DNA from: an uncultured Halomonas sp.
GTDB lineage: Bacteria > Pseudomonadota > Gammaproteobacteria > Pseudomonadales > Halomonadaceae
Length of the DNA stretch: 64,000 nucleotides
Reading direction: 5' to 3'
NCBI RefSeq assembly: GCF_947500835.1
Contig: NZ_CANMTQ010000010.1
Span: 62,001 to 126,000 of the forward strand
Below the pieces are notes generated by a model, which saw only the letters and a program-made list of their open reading frames with translations, was not told where the DNA came from and searched no databases. A program made the translations under genes and the position numbers. Shown in pieces: positions 45,139 to 55,305 of this stretch (position 1 is the first letter of the stretch; every line of letters begins with the position of its first letter).

Positions 45139-48100
45139 TCAACGTTCTTCACTCCCATCACTACGGCCAAGATTGAAGGTGTAAATCAGGTCCACCGCCT
45201 GAGCTGCGCCGGATACCGCCTGAACGTACAGGTTCTGAAGTAACTTATAGCGCAGGGTCAATTCCGCGATAGGTGAAAAGATGCCGACGCCATAACTCAC
45301 CTTGAGATCATCGAACAGATAGCCGCTGACCACGACCTGACTGTCATCGCCGCTGCCGGCGGTATCCAGTGACAAGTCATTGATGCCGAAGGCCTGCCCC
45401 ACTTGCCCTACGGCGTTGCCCGTGCGTGACAAGGACAGCCCAATCAGCGCAGAGGTCAATGCACTATCGGCGCCGGCGCCTCCATCATCCGGGGCGCGAC
45501 CACGCAGCAGATAGGAAAGTGCGCGGCTCTCATCCATGGCCGGCTCGGAGAAGATCTTCAAGCGCGGCTGTTCAGCCGGTCCCGTGACGCGCAGACCGGC
45601 GATCACGCCATCCTCGGTGACCTCCGGATTGCGGATAGCCTCGAATTGCAGCCGGGGCTGAGAAGCGGGTCCGCTGAACAGAACCTGGCCCCGGCGAATG
45701 ATCAAATCCTGTCCAAAGGCTTGATAGCGCCCGTCTTCCAGATTGACGTCGCCGAACAACTGCACCGGGCCACTACCTTGACGTACCTGTAGCGTACCGT
45801 TCAAGGAGGTTTCCAAGCCATAGGCTTCCAGCTGCACATCCGGCCCCAGGATCAAATCGACGTTGACGTCGAGTTGCATGCCGGCCTCGTCCAGCGCCTG
45901 GGAAGTGGCCTCCCCAGCACGTTGGCCGGCTTGCTCGGCGGCCTGCTCCGCTTCGCGTCTAGCCTCTGCATCCTCCTCCCTGGTAATGACCACCGCATCG
46001 GAACTTGGCGCAATAGCCGAGGGAGGCGATCCGGCAATGCTTAAACGGGCCCAGGGAATGCGTACCTGGCCGCCGATACGCAACAGTTCAGGCGTTGCGC
46101 TAACGTCGATATCCGGGGATACCCGCAGTCGTCCAAAATCCGGCAGCACGACCAACAAGGGATCAGCAGTGCCGTCGAGAGAAACCTCGGCCCGCCATTC
46201 CTGCGGGGTTGGCCAGCTGGCCTGGCCGTCGAGGTTGATACGCCCTTCCTGCGCTTCGACGAAACCCGCGATATCGGCATTGTCCCCCCGCAGTTGAATA
46301 CCAAGAGTGCCATCACGGACCTTGACGGGAATGTCCTGGCCCTGAGCTCGTAGCTTGTCCAGACGCACATCGCCGGTAAGGCGCGGCTCTTTCAGGTTGC
46401 CCCCAAGCCCGACATCCGCGTTCAAGGAACCCTCTAGTTCATCCAGGGCCGTCGTCAGGCGTCGATATGGTGATAGTCGGATGTCATCGATACCCAAACG
46501 CCCATCGAGGATCGCCTGCCCTGTCGGATCATCGATCTGAAGGTCGAGCCGCACCACGCCGGCTTGTTCGAGACCCAGGCGAGCGTCCAGCTGTGCCTTC
46601 GAATCGCTGGCATCGAGGGAAGCATCAAGAGATGCCTCGGGCACTGACCAGGGCTTGCCAAACGCATCCCGGCCATCAATGGCGAGACGGCTCTGCAATT
46701 CGGCCTGTGCCGACCAGCGTCCGCCGGAAGCCCAGCTGAGATCGAACTGGCCGTTGGTCTGACCTTCTGCCGACCAATTTTCCGGTAGCGCGGCGGAAAC
46801 CATTTCCATGGGGAAGTTGCTGAGTTCCAGCGCGGCGCTACCGCGTTCGGCGGACGCCTTGACAGTATCCGTGGCACAAAGACGTCCACCCTGCTGGCGA
46901 ACCAGACAGAATGGCGACGCCTCGACGCTGCCAGCGGTCAGGTTGGCATTGAAGGCCAAGGCGTCTTCCAGACGCAGGTCCGCCTGCTCACTATCCACCT
47001 CAAGCGACTCGAGACGCCCCTTGTAGCGATCGCGAGCGGCGTTGAGTCCGCCTTGTAACGCCAGGGATGCCCGGGATAGCGGCATGTCTTCCGCCGCGTC
47101 CGCGGAAAAATCGAGTTGGTGATCCGAAAGCCGGCCGTCGAGGGTCAAATCGATATCGGAAAAACGCTGGCCCGCTGCGTCAACACCGCTGATATCCAGG
47201 ACGACATCAAGAGAAGGATCATCAAGCCCTTCGATATCGGCCTCGAGCTGCAGGCTATTCAGCGAGTTCTGCGCATAGCGTAGATCGGTGGCGTCCAGGC
47301 TCAGATCAAGCTGAGGCGCCTCGAAGGTCCCAGCCACCGAGAAGCGGCTCTGAATGCGCCCGCCCAGCTCCGGCAGCAGGGTTTGCAGTGCCGGTGCATC
47401 GATCTCGCCGGAAAGATCCATGCGCTCTGCAATACGGCCTTTGGCCGTCAGGCGATTCTCGCCTTGGCGCAGGCGCAATTGCTCGATGTTCCAACGCATG
47501 TCGCTGTTTCCGCTGAGCTGTGCGTCGAGTGACAAAGGGCGTTCCTGCAAGGTGCCATTGATATCGAGCTGGGGAATGTTTACCTGCCAGTCTCCCTCCT
47601 CATTCAGTGCAAAATGCACTTGCGCATCGCCATCGAGTCGTCCACTCATCGCATCTGTCAGCGCATCGAGTGAAAAATCCTCCAGGTGCAGCGTGGCATT
47701 GACGTCCACGTCCGGCGCCCAGCGTGCTTCACCGCGGCTGATCAAGGAGCCCTTACCGGTTGAAAGTGCAAGAGGCGTCCAGGAAAAGCGTTCCAGATCA
47801 CCCTTGCCTTTCAGCGCCACTTGCACTTCCTCTGGCAGGGCGGAACCGGAAACGACACCGGATAACGCCGCATCATAATCGCTTAAATCGCCATCGGCCT
47901 TGAGCACGAGATCCTGTACCACGTAACTCTCGGTCTCAGGCGTTACTTGAGCTGAAGACGCTTTCTGCGCAGAAGATGCCGATGCCCTGTCTTCCAGGGA
48001 TGACGCTTCCTGGGGCGGTTTATCCTGAGTCTTCTGAGACGGCTCTGGTTCTGGTTGAGGCAAGGGCCACTCGAGGCGTTCAGCAGTCAGCGCGACATCA

Positions 48101-49263
48101 AAGGGCTTTGTAGGAGCCAGCACGTCGGTTTGAGCCTTCAAGCGCGCCGCGATTGGCCCTGAGGCCTCCAGATCGGCAGTCAGGTCCGCCAAGCTGCCCT
48201 CAAGGGTCAATTGAATGCGCTCGCCACTCAAGGGCTGCTGATGAATGCGAGCATCCAGATCGAGCTCCAGCGGGTAATCATCCTTTAACGTGACGTTTGC
48301 GGAAAGTTCAGCATCCGCCGCCGTCGAAGCCAGTGCCAGGCTGGTAAGGCGCACCTCGTTGCCTTGTCCCTTCAAACTGATGGCCAGGCGCTCCACCGTC
48401 TGCTCGGTTGGGCCGGTGATGCGGAAATCCTCGACCACCAGGCTGGGAACATTGACGTTCATGGGCAGCTCGATGTCCGGCAAGTCCAGGCGCTCGCGCT
48501 CTTCCAGCGGGCGAGTGTCCGTCTCCGCTTGCTCGTCTGTCGTCTCTTCTGCCAATGCTTCTCGAGAATCACGCCTGACAACGCCGTTGGCGGCATCGAT
48601 TGCCGCGCTCGTCAGACGCGTCTGCGGCAAGAGCGGCATGGCCTGGTTATTTTCATCGGAAGATTCGTCTTCGGGCATGTCATTCATCGCCAGGGCCTGG
48701 CCTGGCGACACTGGCAGACGCAATTCGCTGTCAACCAGGCGCGTGGGCAGGAGCGTTGCGTCATTGCCGGCAAGCCGAGCGCCGGTGGTGAAACGCCGCC
48801 AGGTCAAGCGGGTGCCATCCGCCAGACGCAGGTCCACATCCCGCAGTTCGATCGCGCGCAGTTCGATGGGAAACGGCAGCGCGATCGACGGCATTCCGCC
48901 TTCATCCGTGGTTTCCGGAGCCGGCTCGGTTGCATCGCTTTGGGCGATACGAACATCCACGCCTTCGAGCTGCAGAGCATCGAGACATAGCTTGCCGTCA
49001 AACACGCAGTCTTCCGCCCAGTTCAGATGCAACCGCCCGACCTGGATACGCGCTGGACCGGCATCGAGTGCAAGCCCCGTCAGCGTGAACTCATCCAGCG
49101 GCGCCCCACTGACGCTTTCTACCTGCAGAAAATCACGCTTCTCCGCCTGAGATATCAACCACTGGGTGCCCCAGGGCGATAAGGCCAGGCCAAGAAGAAA
49201 CAACAACAACCCCACCAGCCAAAACGGTAACCACAGCAGTAAACGAAGCAAGGGAACAATCAA
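45139..49263 (-). CDS. tamB: TamB-type translocation and assembly protein (AsmA-like)
   Basis: A 1374-residue inner-membrane-anchored periplasmic protein spanning to the outer membrane. An N-terminal helix (LLWLPFWLVGLLLFLLGLAL) precedes a long beta-rich Taco/AsmA-like body, with an acidic insertion near residues 395-440, and the DUF490 C-terminus (about 1000-1374: FGDVNLEDGRYQAFGQDLII, GVGIFSPIAELTLRYKLL). It works with TamA in outer-membrane lipid or protein transport. Starts four bases inside the tamA end. Confidence 0.92.
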   Translation of the reverse strand: MIVPLLRLLLWLPFWLVGLLLFLLGLALSPWGTQWLISQAEKRDFLQVESVSGAPLDEFTLTGLALDAGPARIQVGRLHLNWAEDCVFDGKLCLDALQLEGVDVRIAQSDATEPAPETTDEGGMPSIALPFPIELRAIELRDVDLRLADGTRLTWRRFTTGARLAGNDATLLPTRLVDSELRLPVSPGQALAMNDMPEDESSDENNQAMPLLPQTRLTSAAIDAANGVVRRDSREALAEETTDEQAETDTRPLEERERLDLPDIELPMNVNVPSLVVEDFRITGPTEQTVERLAISLKGQGNEVRLTSLALASTAADAELSANVTLKDDYPLELDLDARIHQQPLSGERIQLTLEGSLADLTADLEASGPIAARLKAQTDVLAPTKPFDVALTAERLEWPLPQPEPEPSQKTQDKPPQEASSLEDRASASSAQKASSAQVTPETESYVVQDLVLKADGDLSDYDAALSGVVSGSALPEEVQVALKGKGDLERFSWTPLALSTGKGSLISRGEARWAPDVDVNATLHLEDFSLDALTDAMSGRLDGDAQVHFALNEEGDWQVNIPQLDINGTLQERPLSLDAQLSGNSDMRWNIEQLRLRQGENRLTAKGRIAERMDLSGEIDAPALQTLLPELGGRIQSRFSVAGTFEAPQLDLSLDATDLRYAQNSLNSLQLEADIEGLDDPSLDVVLDISGVDAAGQRFSDIDLTLDGRLSDHQLDFSADAAEDMPLSRASLALQGGLNAARDRYKGRLESLEVDSEQADLRLEDALAFNANLTAGSVEASPFCLVRQQGGRLCATDTVKASAERGSAALELSNFPMEMVSAALPENWSAEGQTNGQFDLSWASGGRWSAQAELQSRLAIDGRDAFGKPWSVPEASLDASLDASDSKAQLDARLGLEQAGVVRLDLQIDDPTGQAILDGRLGIDDIRLSPYRRLTTALDELEGSLNADVGLGGNLKEPRLTGDVRLDKLRAQGQDIPVKVRDGTLGIQLRGDNADIAGFVEAQEGRINLDGQASWPTPQEWRAEVSLDGTADPLLVVLPDFGRLRVSPDIDVSATPELLRIGGQVRIPWARLSIAGSPPSAIAPSSDAVVITREEDAEARREAEQAAEQAGQRAGEATSQALDEAGMQLDVNVDLILGPDVQLEAYGLETSLNGTLQVRQGSGPVQLFGDVNLEDGRYQAFGQDLIIRRGQVLFSGPASQPRLQFEAIRNPEVTEDGVIAGLRVTGPAEQPRLKIFSEPAMDESRALSYLLRGRAPDDGGAGADSALTSALIGLSLSRTGNAVGQVGQAFGINDLSLDTAGSGDDSQVVVSGYLFDDLKVSYGVGIFSPIAELTLRYKLLQNLYVQAVSGAAQAVDLIYTFNLGRSDGSEER

Positions 49264-51140
49264 AACTCGGGTCCTATGGCGAAATGCAGCCGGAAGGTAT
49301 CATCGTTATCGAAGGGATGCGCCACATCCAGACGAATCGGACCTACCGGGGAGATCCAGCGCACACCAAGCCCTGCCCCGGTCGCCAGATCCTCCGGCCA
49401 CCAGTCGTTGAAGGCGTTACCGGTATCGACAAAAGCGGCTCCCCACCAGTCTCCGGTGACGCGTCGCTGAGCCTCTATGCTGGCGGTGAGCTGCTGTTGC
49501 CCCCCCAGCAGGTCGCCATCTTCATTTTCCGGTGCAAGGCTTTCGTAACTGTAGCCGCGCACGCTTCTATCACCCCCGGTGAAGAAACGAAGCGAGGGCG
49601 GTATCTTCGAGAAATCGTCGGTACTCATGGCGCCAATACCGGCCCGTCCGACAAAGCGCGTATTGCTTCCCCACATGCGAATCCACTGGGTGTCGAAAAT
49701 GGCACGCGCGAAAGTGGCACCGGACCCCCATACTTCGTCGGAAACTTCAAAGGTAATACGCTGACTATCCCCCCAGGTAGGAAAGCGTGGGTTGCGTGTG
49801 CGAGTGCGCGCCCAGCTGATCCCAGGATAGTAGAGCAATACATCCGTATCCTGATCCGCCTGGATGTAATCCTCATAGGTCGTGCGGAAATAGATGCGCT
49901 GTATCCAATCGTTGTCGAAACGCCACCGGCGCGCGAACTCTATCGAGGCTTCGAGGCTTTCGGTATCTTCGATGTCGCGATTCTTGAGCCCGTAGAGAAC
50001 CTCATAGCGATCACGCAGCGGGTTTTCCAGCGGCATCAGGTATTCGCCGCTGAACTCCTGCTCGGGCCCGGACAAGTACAGATTGTGATTGAGACTATCG
50101 CCGTCTTCGTTGAGCCAGGGCTGTTCCCAGGTAAACTTGGTGCGAGGCCCCACATCCGTGGCAAAACCGATGCCTACCTCAAACTGGTGCCGGTCGGCGG
50201 GTATCAGGGTAATATCGATGGGTACCCGCGGTGGCCGTTCGCTGCCGGTGCGAACCGCCGCCTCAATGGCGCCACTTGCCAACAACGGGGATCTTTGAGA
50301 TTGCATGGGCGATGCCGCTGACCGACGATCGACAGCTTCCCACCAGTTGCGTTGTGCCTGGGCGATAGTATCCGCACCCTGCTGCAGTCGTGGGCGCACC
50401 GCTATGCTACGAAACCAGCCGGTCTCACCCAGGCGCTGGTTATATTCCGCAAGATCACCGGCGAGGTAAGGATCACCCGGCTCGAAATTGAGCATGTTGC
50501 GCAGGCGCGATACGTCGACCTGGCTGCCACGGTAATCGACATCGCCAAATACATGACGTTCACCACTGTCGAGGGTCAGGTAGATGCGCGCACTCTCTTC
50601 CCAAGGGCGTATCTCCAGGCGATGATCCGTAAAACGGGAGTCGAAATAGCCACGCTCCAGCGACAAGGTAGACAGCTTGCTGCGCAAGCTGTCGTACCGA
50701 TCCTGGCGAAGTGGCTGGCCTACCTTGAGCGGCGTACTGGCAATGGCTTGCTGAAAAGTCTCATCATCCTTGGCATCGTTGAGCAAGGTGACATCAAGTA
50801 CAGTTATCTTCGCTCTGGCGCCTGGCTTGATGACGATTTTCGCCTGCTTGATCTTGTTTTCGCCCTGCTCATCTTCGTCTTCTTCACGCAGCAGTGTGAT
50901 GTCGAACTGTGGCTCGTAATAGCCGAACGCCTTGAGCGCCTCGCTGGTGCGCTGGGTGATCTCGTATTCGAGCCTGTCGCGCCCATACTCGCTGGCGTCG
51001 AGTTCAGTCAGATAGTTTTCGACATTTTCGGCGACTTCGTCCTTTACGCCGGTGATTTCCGTGTCGAGTGCCAACGCCTTGAAGCTGAAGGAAAGTAATA
51101 TCAGCAGAATCAGCGGTTGTTTGATAGGAGGCGTTCCCAT
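49260..51140 (-). CDS. tamA: Outer-membrane Omp85 protein TamA
   Basis: A 626-residue Omp85 protein. Signal peptide (about 1-24), three POTRA domains (about 28-270), then a 16-strand barrel (about 330-626) with the C-terminal signature RLHFAIGPEF and the lid-loop motif VRGYSYESLAPEN. It forms the TAM complex with TamB, encoded next with an ATGA overlap. Confidence 0.92.
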   Translation of the reverse strand: MGTPPIKQPLILLILLSFSFKALALDTEITGVKDEVAENVENYLTELDASEYGRDRLEYEITQRTSEALKAFGYYEPQFDITLLREEDEDEQGENKIKQAKIVIKPGARAKITVLDVTLLNDAKDDETFQQAIASTPLKVGQPLRQDRYDSLRSKLSTLSLERGYFDSRFTDHRLEIRPWEESARIYLTLDSGERHVFGDVDYRGSQVDVSRLRNMLNFEPGDPYLAGDLAEYNQRLGETGWFRSIAVRPRLQQGADTIAQAQRNWWEAVDRRSAASPMQSQRSPLLASGAIEAAVRTGSERPPRVPIDITLIPADRHQFEVGIGFATDVGPRTKFTWEQPWLNEDGDSLNHNLYLSGPEQEFSGEYLMPLENPLRDRYEVLYGLKNRDIEDTESLEASIEFARRWRFDNDWIQRIYFRTTYEDYIQADQDTDVLLYYPGISWARTRTRNPRFPTWGDSQRITFEVSDEVWGSGATFARAIFDTQWIRMWGSNTRFVGRAGIGAMSTDDFSKIPPSLRFFTGGDRSVRGYSYESLAPENEDGDLLGGQQQLTASIEAQRRVTGDWWGAAFVDTGNAFNDWWPEDLATGAGLGVRWISPVGPIRLDVAHPFDNDDTFRLHFAIGPEF

Positions 51141-51277
51141 GGTCGATCAGTCCGCTCCCAGAAGCCAATGTGGTGGGGCCACGGGTAGCGACGTGATATG
51201 ACCGCAAGATCGCTCAAGCAGTTGTGTTGTTTCAGGTTCGTGCATTTCCCTTGCTCCTTCCCCTACCACATTGTTGA

Positions 51278-52126
51278 TTATTCTAGTCGCGCACCAAGAT
51301 TCTCTACACTGGCGCTTAGCACAAGTTGGCCTTGACGCAACTCCGTGAGGCTTGCTCGATTGGATTGAATGGCTGCATACAGTTCGTCAAATCGCGCTTG
51401 CCGCTGCTGGCTCGATTCTTCCAATGTCTCGATGCGCGAAGCAACACTATCCATTCGTTCTTGCATTGCTGCTAGAGTTTTATCAAGCCCCTGACCGGCA
51501 AACGACTGAATCTGATCCTCGAGGCCGTCGATAGTTCCGTTTACGCTTTGTAGCTGCTGTTCGAGATCGTCTTGCGCGGCATTTGTGTCTTTCAAACGCA
51601 TGTCGAGTGCTGCGCGAGCCTTTTCGCCACTCTGTTCGAGTGTGGCCAGGGAGCGTCCCATGGCATCGAGTGTCGCCGAGAGCGTATCGCGTTCCTTACG
51701 GGCAGTTTCGATTCGCTTGGCCGTTGCTTCGGGGTCGATCTTGGCGGCGCGCTCCTGCAACTCATTCAGTAGCGCCGTAAGTTCTTCTTGACGCTCATTC
51801 AAGGATTGCTGACTCGATGAGAGCTCATCCAACTGTGCCTTGAACCCAGTGCCTTGCTGGCGATCATCTAGACTATCAAACCGGGCGTGTAGATTGGAGA
51901 GCTGGCCATCGAGTTCACGCTGTTTGGTTTGCCATTCCTGGCGATCAAACCAGTAATAGACTCCCATTGACACCAGCGCCGCCAAGAGAATCAGGCACAA
52001 AAACCATAGAGCGCGAGTCTTGACGCGGCGTTCATGCCGCGGGGATGAACGATGCCGGGGTACCGTCTCATTATCGGGCTCCGGTACGATAGGCCTCGTC
52101 ATCCGCGGCTCGTCCGAGCGATTCAT
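51278..52126 (-). CDS. Single-pass membrane coiled-coil protein, unknown function
   Basis: A 282-residue protein with a basic cytoplasmic N-terminus (about 1-40), one helix (LWFLCLILLAALVSMGVYYW, about 40-60) and a periplasmic coiled coil (about 65-275) rich in Glu, Gln, Leu and Ser with heptad patterns (LNERQEELTALLNELQERAA). I do not recognise a family. It resembles the HemX/EzrA-like layout only in form. It lies upstream of tamAB on the same strand, with 137 bases between, so a link to envelope assembly is possible but unproved. Confidence 0.7.
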   Translation of the reverse strand: MNRSDEPRMTRPIVPEPDNETVPRHRSSPRHERRVKTRALWFLCLILLAALVSMGVYYWFDRQEWQTKQRELDGQLSNLHARFDSLDDRQQGTGFKAQLDELSSSQQSLNERQEELTALLNELQERAAKIDPEATAKRIETARKERDTLSATLDAMGRSLATLEQSGEKARAALDMRLKDTNAAQDDLEQQLQSVNGTIDGLEDQIQSFAGQGLDKTLAAMQERMDSVASRIETLEESSQQRQARFDELYAAIQSNRASLTELRQGQLVLSASVENLGARLE

Positions 52127-52351
52127 GGAATCTCCTAAACTATCTGTCCTGCGTTATTAATGTAATTCTGCGTACACGAGAAGTTCGTTGGTCGTTGACC
52201 TGGGCACTGCCACCTATTTGGGGCGTTGGCATAATTGGCTCTCAGGCGGCAGACTGCTAAGATGATACGACACCATGTTCGCAGATGCTTGGTATCATAA
52301 GGTTTTCTATCAAGTGCTGTATCCCACGGTGAATTCAAAAGGAGTTAACCA

Positions 52352-52930
52352 ATGGCATTCGAACTACCTGCTCTTCCCTACGAGAAAAATGCACTGGAAC
52401 CGCATATCTCGGCGGAAACCCTGGAGTATCACTACGGCAAGCACCATCAGGCGTATGTAACCAAGCTCAACGAGTTGACCGATGGCACCGATGACGCCAA
52501 CAAGTCTCTTGAAGAGATCGTCAAGTCTGCATCAGGTGGTTTGTTCAATCAGGCAGCACAGGTCTGGAACCACACCTTCTATTGGCACTGCCTCTCCCCT
52601 AACGGCGGTGGCGAGCCCTCCGGCGCGCTCGGCGAAGCCATCAACGCCAAGTTCGGCTCCTTCGATAAGTTCAAGGAGGAGTTCAGCGCCAAGGCCGCAG
52701 GCAACTTCGGCTCCGGTTGGACCTGGTTGATCAAGACCGATGACGGTGGCGTGGATATTTTCAACACCGACGATGCGGATAGTGCAATCGCTCACGGCAA
52801 GACGCCATTGCTGACCATCGATGTATGGGAACATGCCTATTACATCGATTATCGCAATGCCCGCCCGAAGTATCTTGAGGCGGTCTGGAACGTGATCAAC
52901 TGGGATTTCGTGGCCCAGAACTACAGCTGA
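52352..52930 (+). CDS. sodB: Iron superoxide dismutase
   Basis: A 192-residue cytoplasmic dismutase. Metal ligands: His in HYGKHHQAY, His in VWNHTFYWHCL, and Asp/His in DVWEHAYYIDY. The residue pattern AAQVWNH with Gln in the N-terminal domain marks the Fe type rather than Mn. AAGGAG precedes ATG. Same length as E. coli SodB. Confidence 0.95.
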   Translation: MAFELPALPYEKNALEPHISAETLEYHYGKHHQAYVTKLNELTDGTDDANKSLEEIVKSASGGLFNQAAQVWNHTFYWHCLSPNGGGEPSGALGEAINAKFGSFDKFKEEFSAKAAGNFGSGWTWLIKTDDGGVDIFNTDDADSAIAHGKTPLLTIDVWEHAYYIDYRNARPKYLEAVWNVINWDFVAQNYS

Positions 52931-52978
52931 TACCCCTTCATGGGTCATATCGGCTCGTTGCAGGATTGCTGTAATACA

Positions 52979-53003
52979 TTACGCCCCGCATTGCGGGGCG
53001 TAA
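52979..53003. terminator. Hairpin terminator after sodB
   Basis: TTACGCCCCGC-ATT-GCGGGGCGTAA, an 11-bp stem; T-tract weak on both strands. It lies between the convergent sodB and UGDH-like genes. Confidence 0.7.
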
Positions 53004-53045
53004 TTGTGTGATGGAGGGTGGTCCGGTTAGCGAATATGCCGGGCG

Positions 53046-54332
53046 TCAGGGGTCCGCTCTGCGACCGATACCGCGATAAATCAATCCCCTGGCCGCGACA
53101 TAGCTGGGATCATAGATATTGCGCCCGTCCAGTATCAGCTTGGCTCCCAGCATTTCCTTAAGGCGACGCCAATCCGGATTCCAGTAAGGCTTCCATTCGG
53201 TGACCAGCATCAACGCATCCGCCCCTTCACAAGCGTCATAGGGATTGTTGGCACAAAGTGTCAGCAACGGATGATCTCCTACCTCGGCGCGCACGGCAGG
53301 CAAGGCAGCAGGATCATGAAGCCGCACATGTACGCCCTGGGCCCATAGTGCGCGTAGCAGCGTCAATACCGGAGCATGATCGATGCGCGCAGTGCCGGGT
53401 TTGAATGCAGCGCCCCAGATGGCCACGGTGCGCCCTTCCAGTTGGCCATGGAAATGCCCCCACAGCTTGCGAAACAGAGTCTCTTTCTTGTGCTCGTTGA
53501 TATCGAGAACCTGTTCGAGAAGATAGGATTCTCGACCGGTAGCCATCTGTACATCCGCAAGGCGCATCAAATCCCGAGAAAAGTTGGGGCCGCCGAAACC
53601 GCAGCCCGGGTAGAGGTACTCATAGCCGATCCGGCTATCGGCGCCCATGCCTTTACGCACGTGCTCTACATCGACGCCGAGTGAGTCCGCCAATCCCGCC
53701 ACTTCGTTCATGTAACTGATGCGAGTTGCCAGCATACCGTTGATGGCCAGTTTGGTCAGCTCGGCGGCGCGGCGCGGCATGCGATGAATATTCTCGGCAC
53801 GACGATTGAAAGCGCGCAGCAGCTCGCGTACCTGTCGCTCAGCCCAATCGTTTTCGCATCCGAGCAGCCAGCGCGACGGTCGCGTGAACGCTTGCCAGGC
53901 GCGTCCTTCCTCGATCATGTCCGGCAGCATCACCGCTGCCTGGGAGTCATGCCGCAGCAACGCTTCCAGGGCTTCGGTCTGGCCGATCGGAAACATGGAA
54001 TTGTTCACCACCACCAGTGGCGACGTCTGGTGCTCGGCAATCGCATCAATGAAATGTTCAGCAGTTTCACGTTGATCCGGTGCCAGGGCCAACCAGACCA
54101 CATCCGCCTCTGTGAAGGCAGACGGGGTATCCACGAGCTTGAGGGCGCCGGAGGAGCAGCTTTCTTCGAGTTGATCGGTGAGCACGGGCTCGCGGTTCAA
54201 CCACTGGGCTTCGCGCAGCTGCGACCAAGGCATGTCCGGATGCGGGTACCAACTGACCTGATGGCCGACCGAAGATAGCGCGGTGGCGGCGACGGCGGCG
54301 GCCAGCTCACTGCCATGTACGATGATACGCAT
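53046..54332 (-). CDS. UDP-glucose dehydrogenase-like protein lacking catalytic Cys
   Basis: A 428-residue member of the UDP-glucose/nucleotide-sugar dehydrogenase family by overall sequence (ELTKLAINGMLATRISYMNE, YEYLYPGCGFGGPNFSRDLM, VAIWGAAFKPGTARID, LILDGRNIYDP). The key catalytic Cys of GGSCFPKD is Asn here (GGPNFSRD; codon at 53583-53585), the catalytic Lys of ATKISF is Arg, and the first glycine-rich NAD loop is weak (VHGSELAAAVAA). It is likely inactive as a dehydrogenase and perhaps regulatory or structural. Four bases after galU, so in one operon. Confidence 0.85.
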   Translation of the reverse strand: MRIIVHGSELAAAVAATALSSVGHQVSWYPHPDMPWSQLREAQWLNREPVLTDQLEESCSSGALKLVDTPSAFTEADVVWLALAPDQRETAEHFIDAIAEHQTSPLVVVNNSMFPIGQTEALEALLRHDSQAAVMLPDMIEEGRAWQAFTRPSRWLLGCENDWAERQVRELLRAFNRRAENIHRMPRRAAELTKLAINGMLATRISYMNEVAGLADSLGVDVEHVRKGMGADSRIGYEYLYPGCGFGGPNFSRDLMRLADVQMATGRESYLLEQVLDINEHKKETLFRKLWGHFHGQLEGRTVAIWGAAFKPGTARIDHAPVLTLLRALWAQGVHVRLHDPAALPAVRAEVGDHPLLTLCANNPYDACEGADALMLVTEWKPYWNPDWRRLKEMLGAKLILDGRNIYDPSYVAARGLIYRGIGRRADP

Positions 54333-54336
54333 CGAT

Positions 54337-55227
54337 TCAGCCCTCGTTAGCGTAGCGCTGGAGCAGTTCGTTGAAGCCTTTGCCGAACTTGGGATGACGC
54401 TTTGCTAGCACCAGGGTGGCCTCGAGATAGCCAAGTTGATGCCCGCAGTCGTAAGTCGCTCCCTGCATGCGATAGGCGGCGACATTGTTATCCTTGCGTA
54501 GCGCATCGATGGCATCGGTCAGCTGGATTTCATTGCCCGCCCCTGGTGTGGTTTCGGCAAGTAGCGGAAAGATTGCGCCGGGCAAGAGGTAGCGACCGAT
54601 TACTGCCAGGGTAGAAGGTGCTTTCTCGGTAGCGGGCTTTTCCACCATGCCGGTAATTGGCGTGCTCTTGCCAGCCTCGGGGGAATCTCCCTCTAGGGCG
54701 ACGATGCCATATTTGTGCACCATGTCCTGGGGAACGTTCTCCACCATGATCTGGGCTTCGCCTTTGGCATCGAAGGCTTGGATCATGCCGGACAGATCGT
54801 TGTGCTCGAGTCCTTCGTCATCTACCAGCACATCCGGCAGCAGCACGGCGAAGGGCGCGTCATCTCCAATCACTGGGCGGGCACAAAGTATCGCGTGACC
54901 TAGGCCCAGCGGTTCTGGCTGGCGCACGCTGATGATGCTGACATCATCGGGAATGATGTTGCGCAGCTCTTCAAGCAACTCCTTCTTGCCCTTGGCCTCT
55001 AATGTGGTTTCAAGCTCGAAATGCTTGTCGAAATGGTTTTCGATGGCGCTCTTGCTGGAGTGCGTTACCAGCACGATTTCCTTGATGCCCGCCTTGACTG
55101 CTTCTTCGACCACATATTGGATCACCGGCTTGTCGACGATCGTGATCATTTCCTTGGGAATGGCCTTGGAAGCGGGCAAGCAGCGAGTACCGAGTCCGGC
55201 AACGGGTAGAACGGCTTTACGAATCAT
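54337..55227 (-). CDS. galU: UTP-glucose-1-phosphate uridylyltransferase
   Basis: A 296-residue enzyme making UDP-glucose for polysaccharide and osmoregulated glucan synthesis. Nucleotide loop LPVAGLGTRCLPASKAIPKE, then PLGLGHAILCARPVIGDDAF-like core and the sugar site in VEKPATEKAPSTLAVIGRYL. AAGGG precedes ATG. Operon with the UGDH-like gene, the usual galU-ugd pairing. Confidence 0.95.
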   Translation of the reverse strand: MIRKAVLPVAGLGTRCLPASKAIPKEMITIVDKPVIQYVVEEAVKAGIKEIVLVTHSSKSAIENHFDKHFELETTLEAKGKKELLEELRNIIPDDVSIISVRQPEPLGLGHAILCARPVIGDDAPFAVLLPDVLVDDEGLEHNDLSGMIQAFDAKGEAQIMVENVPQDMVHKYGIVALEGDSPEAGKSTPITGMVEKPATEKAPSTLAVIGRYLLPGAIFPLLAETTPGAGNEIQLTDAIDALRKDNNVAAYRMQGATYDCGHQLGYLEATLVLAKRHPKFGKGFNELLQRYANEG

Positions 55228-55305
55228 GGGGTCCCTTCTGCATGATGAGTGAATGAAGCGAGTGATCCGCCCATCGTCTGTGAATGAAGATCGCGAATTC
55301 TGACG

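Noticed and set aside
48290..49150. 286-codon plus-strand open frame
   Set aside because: It is antisense within tamB, Ser/Arg-rich as expected from a shadow of acidic codons.
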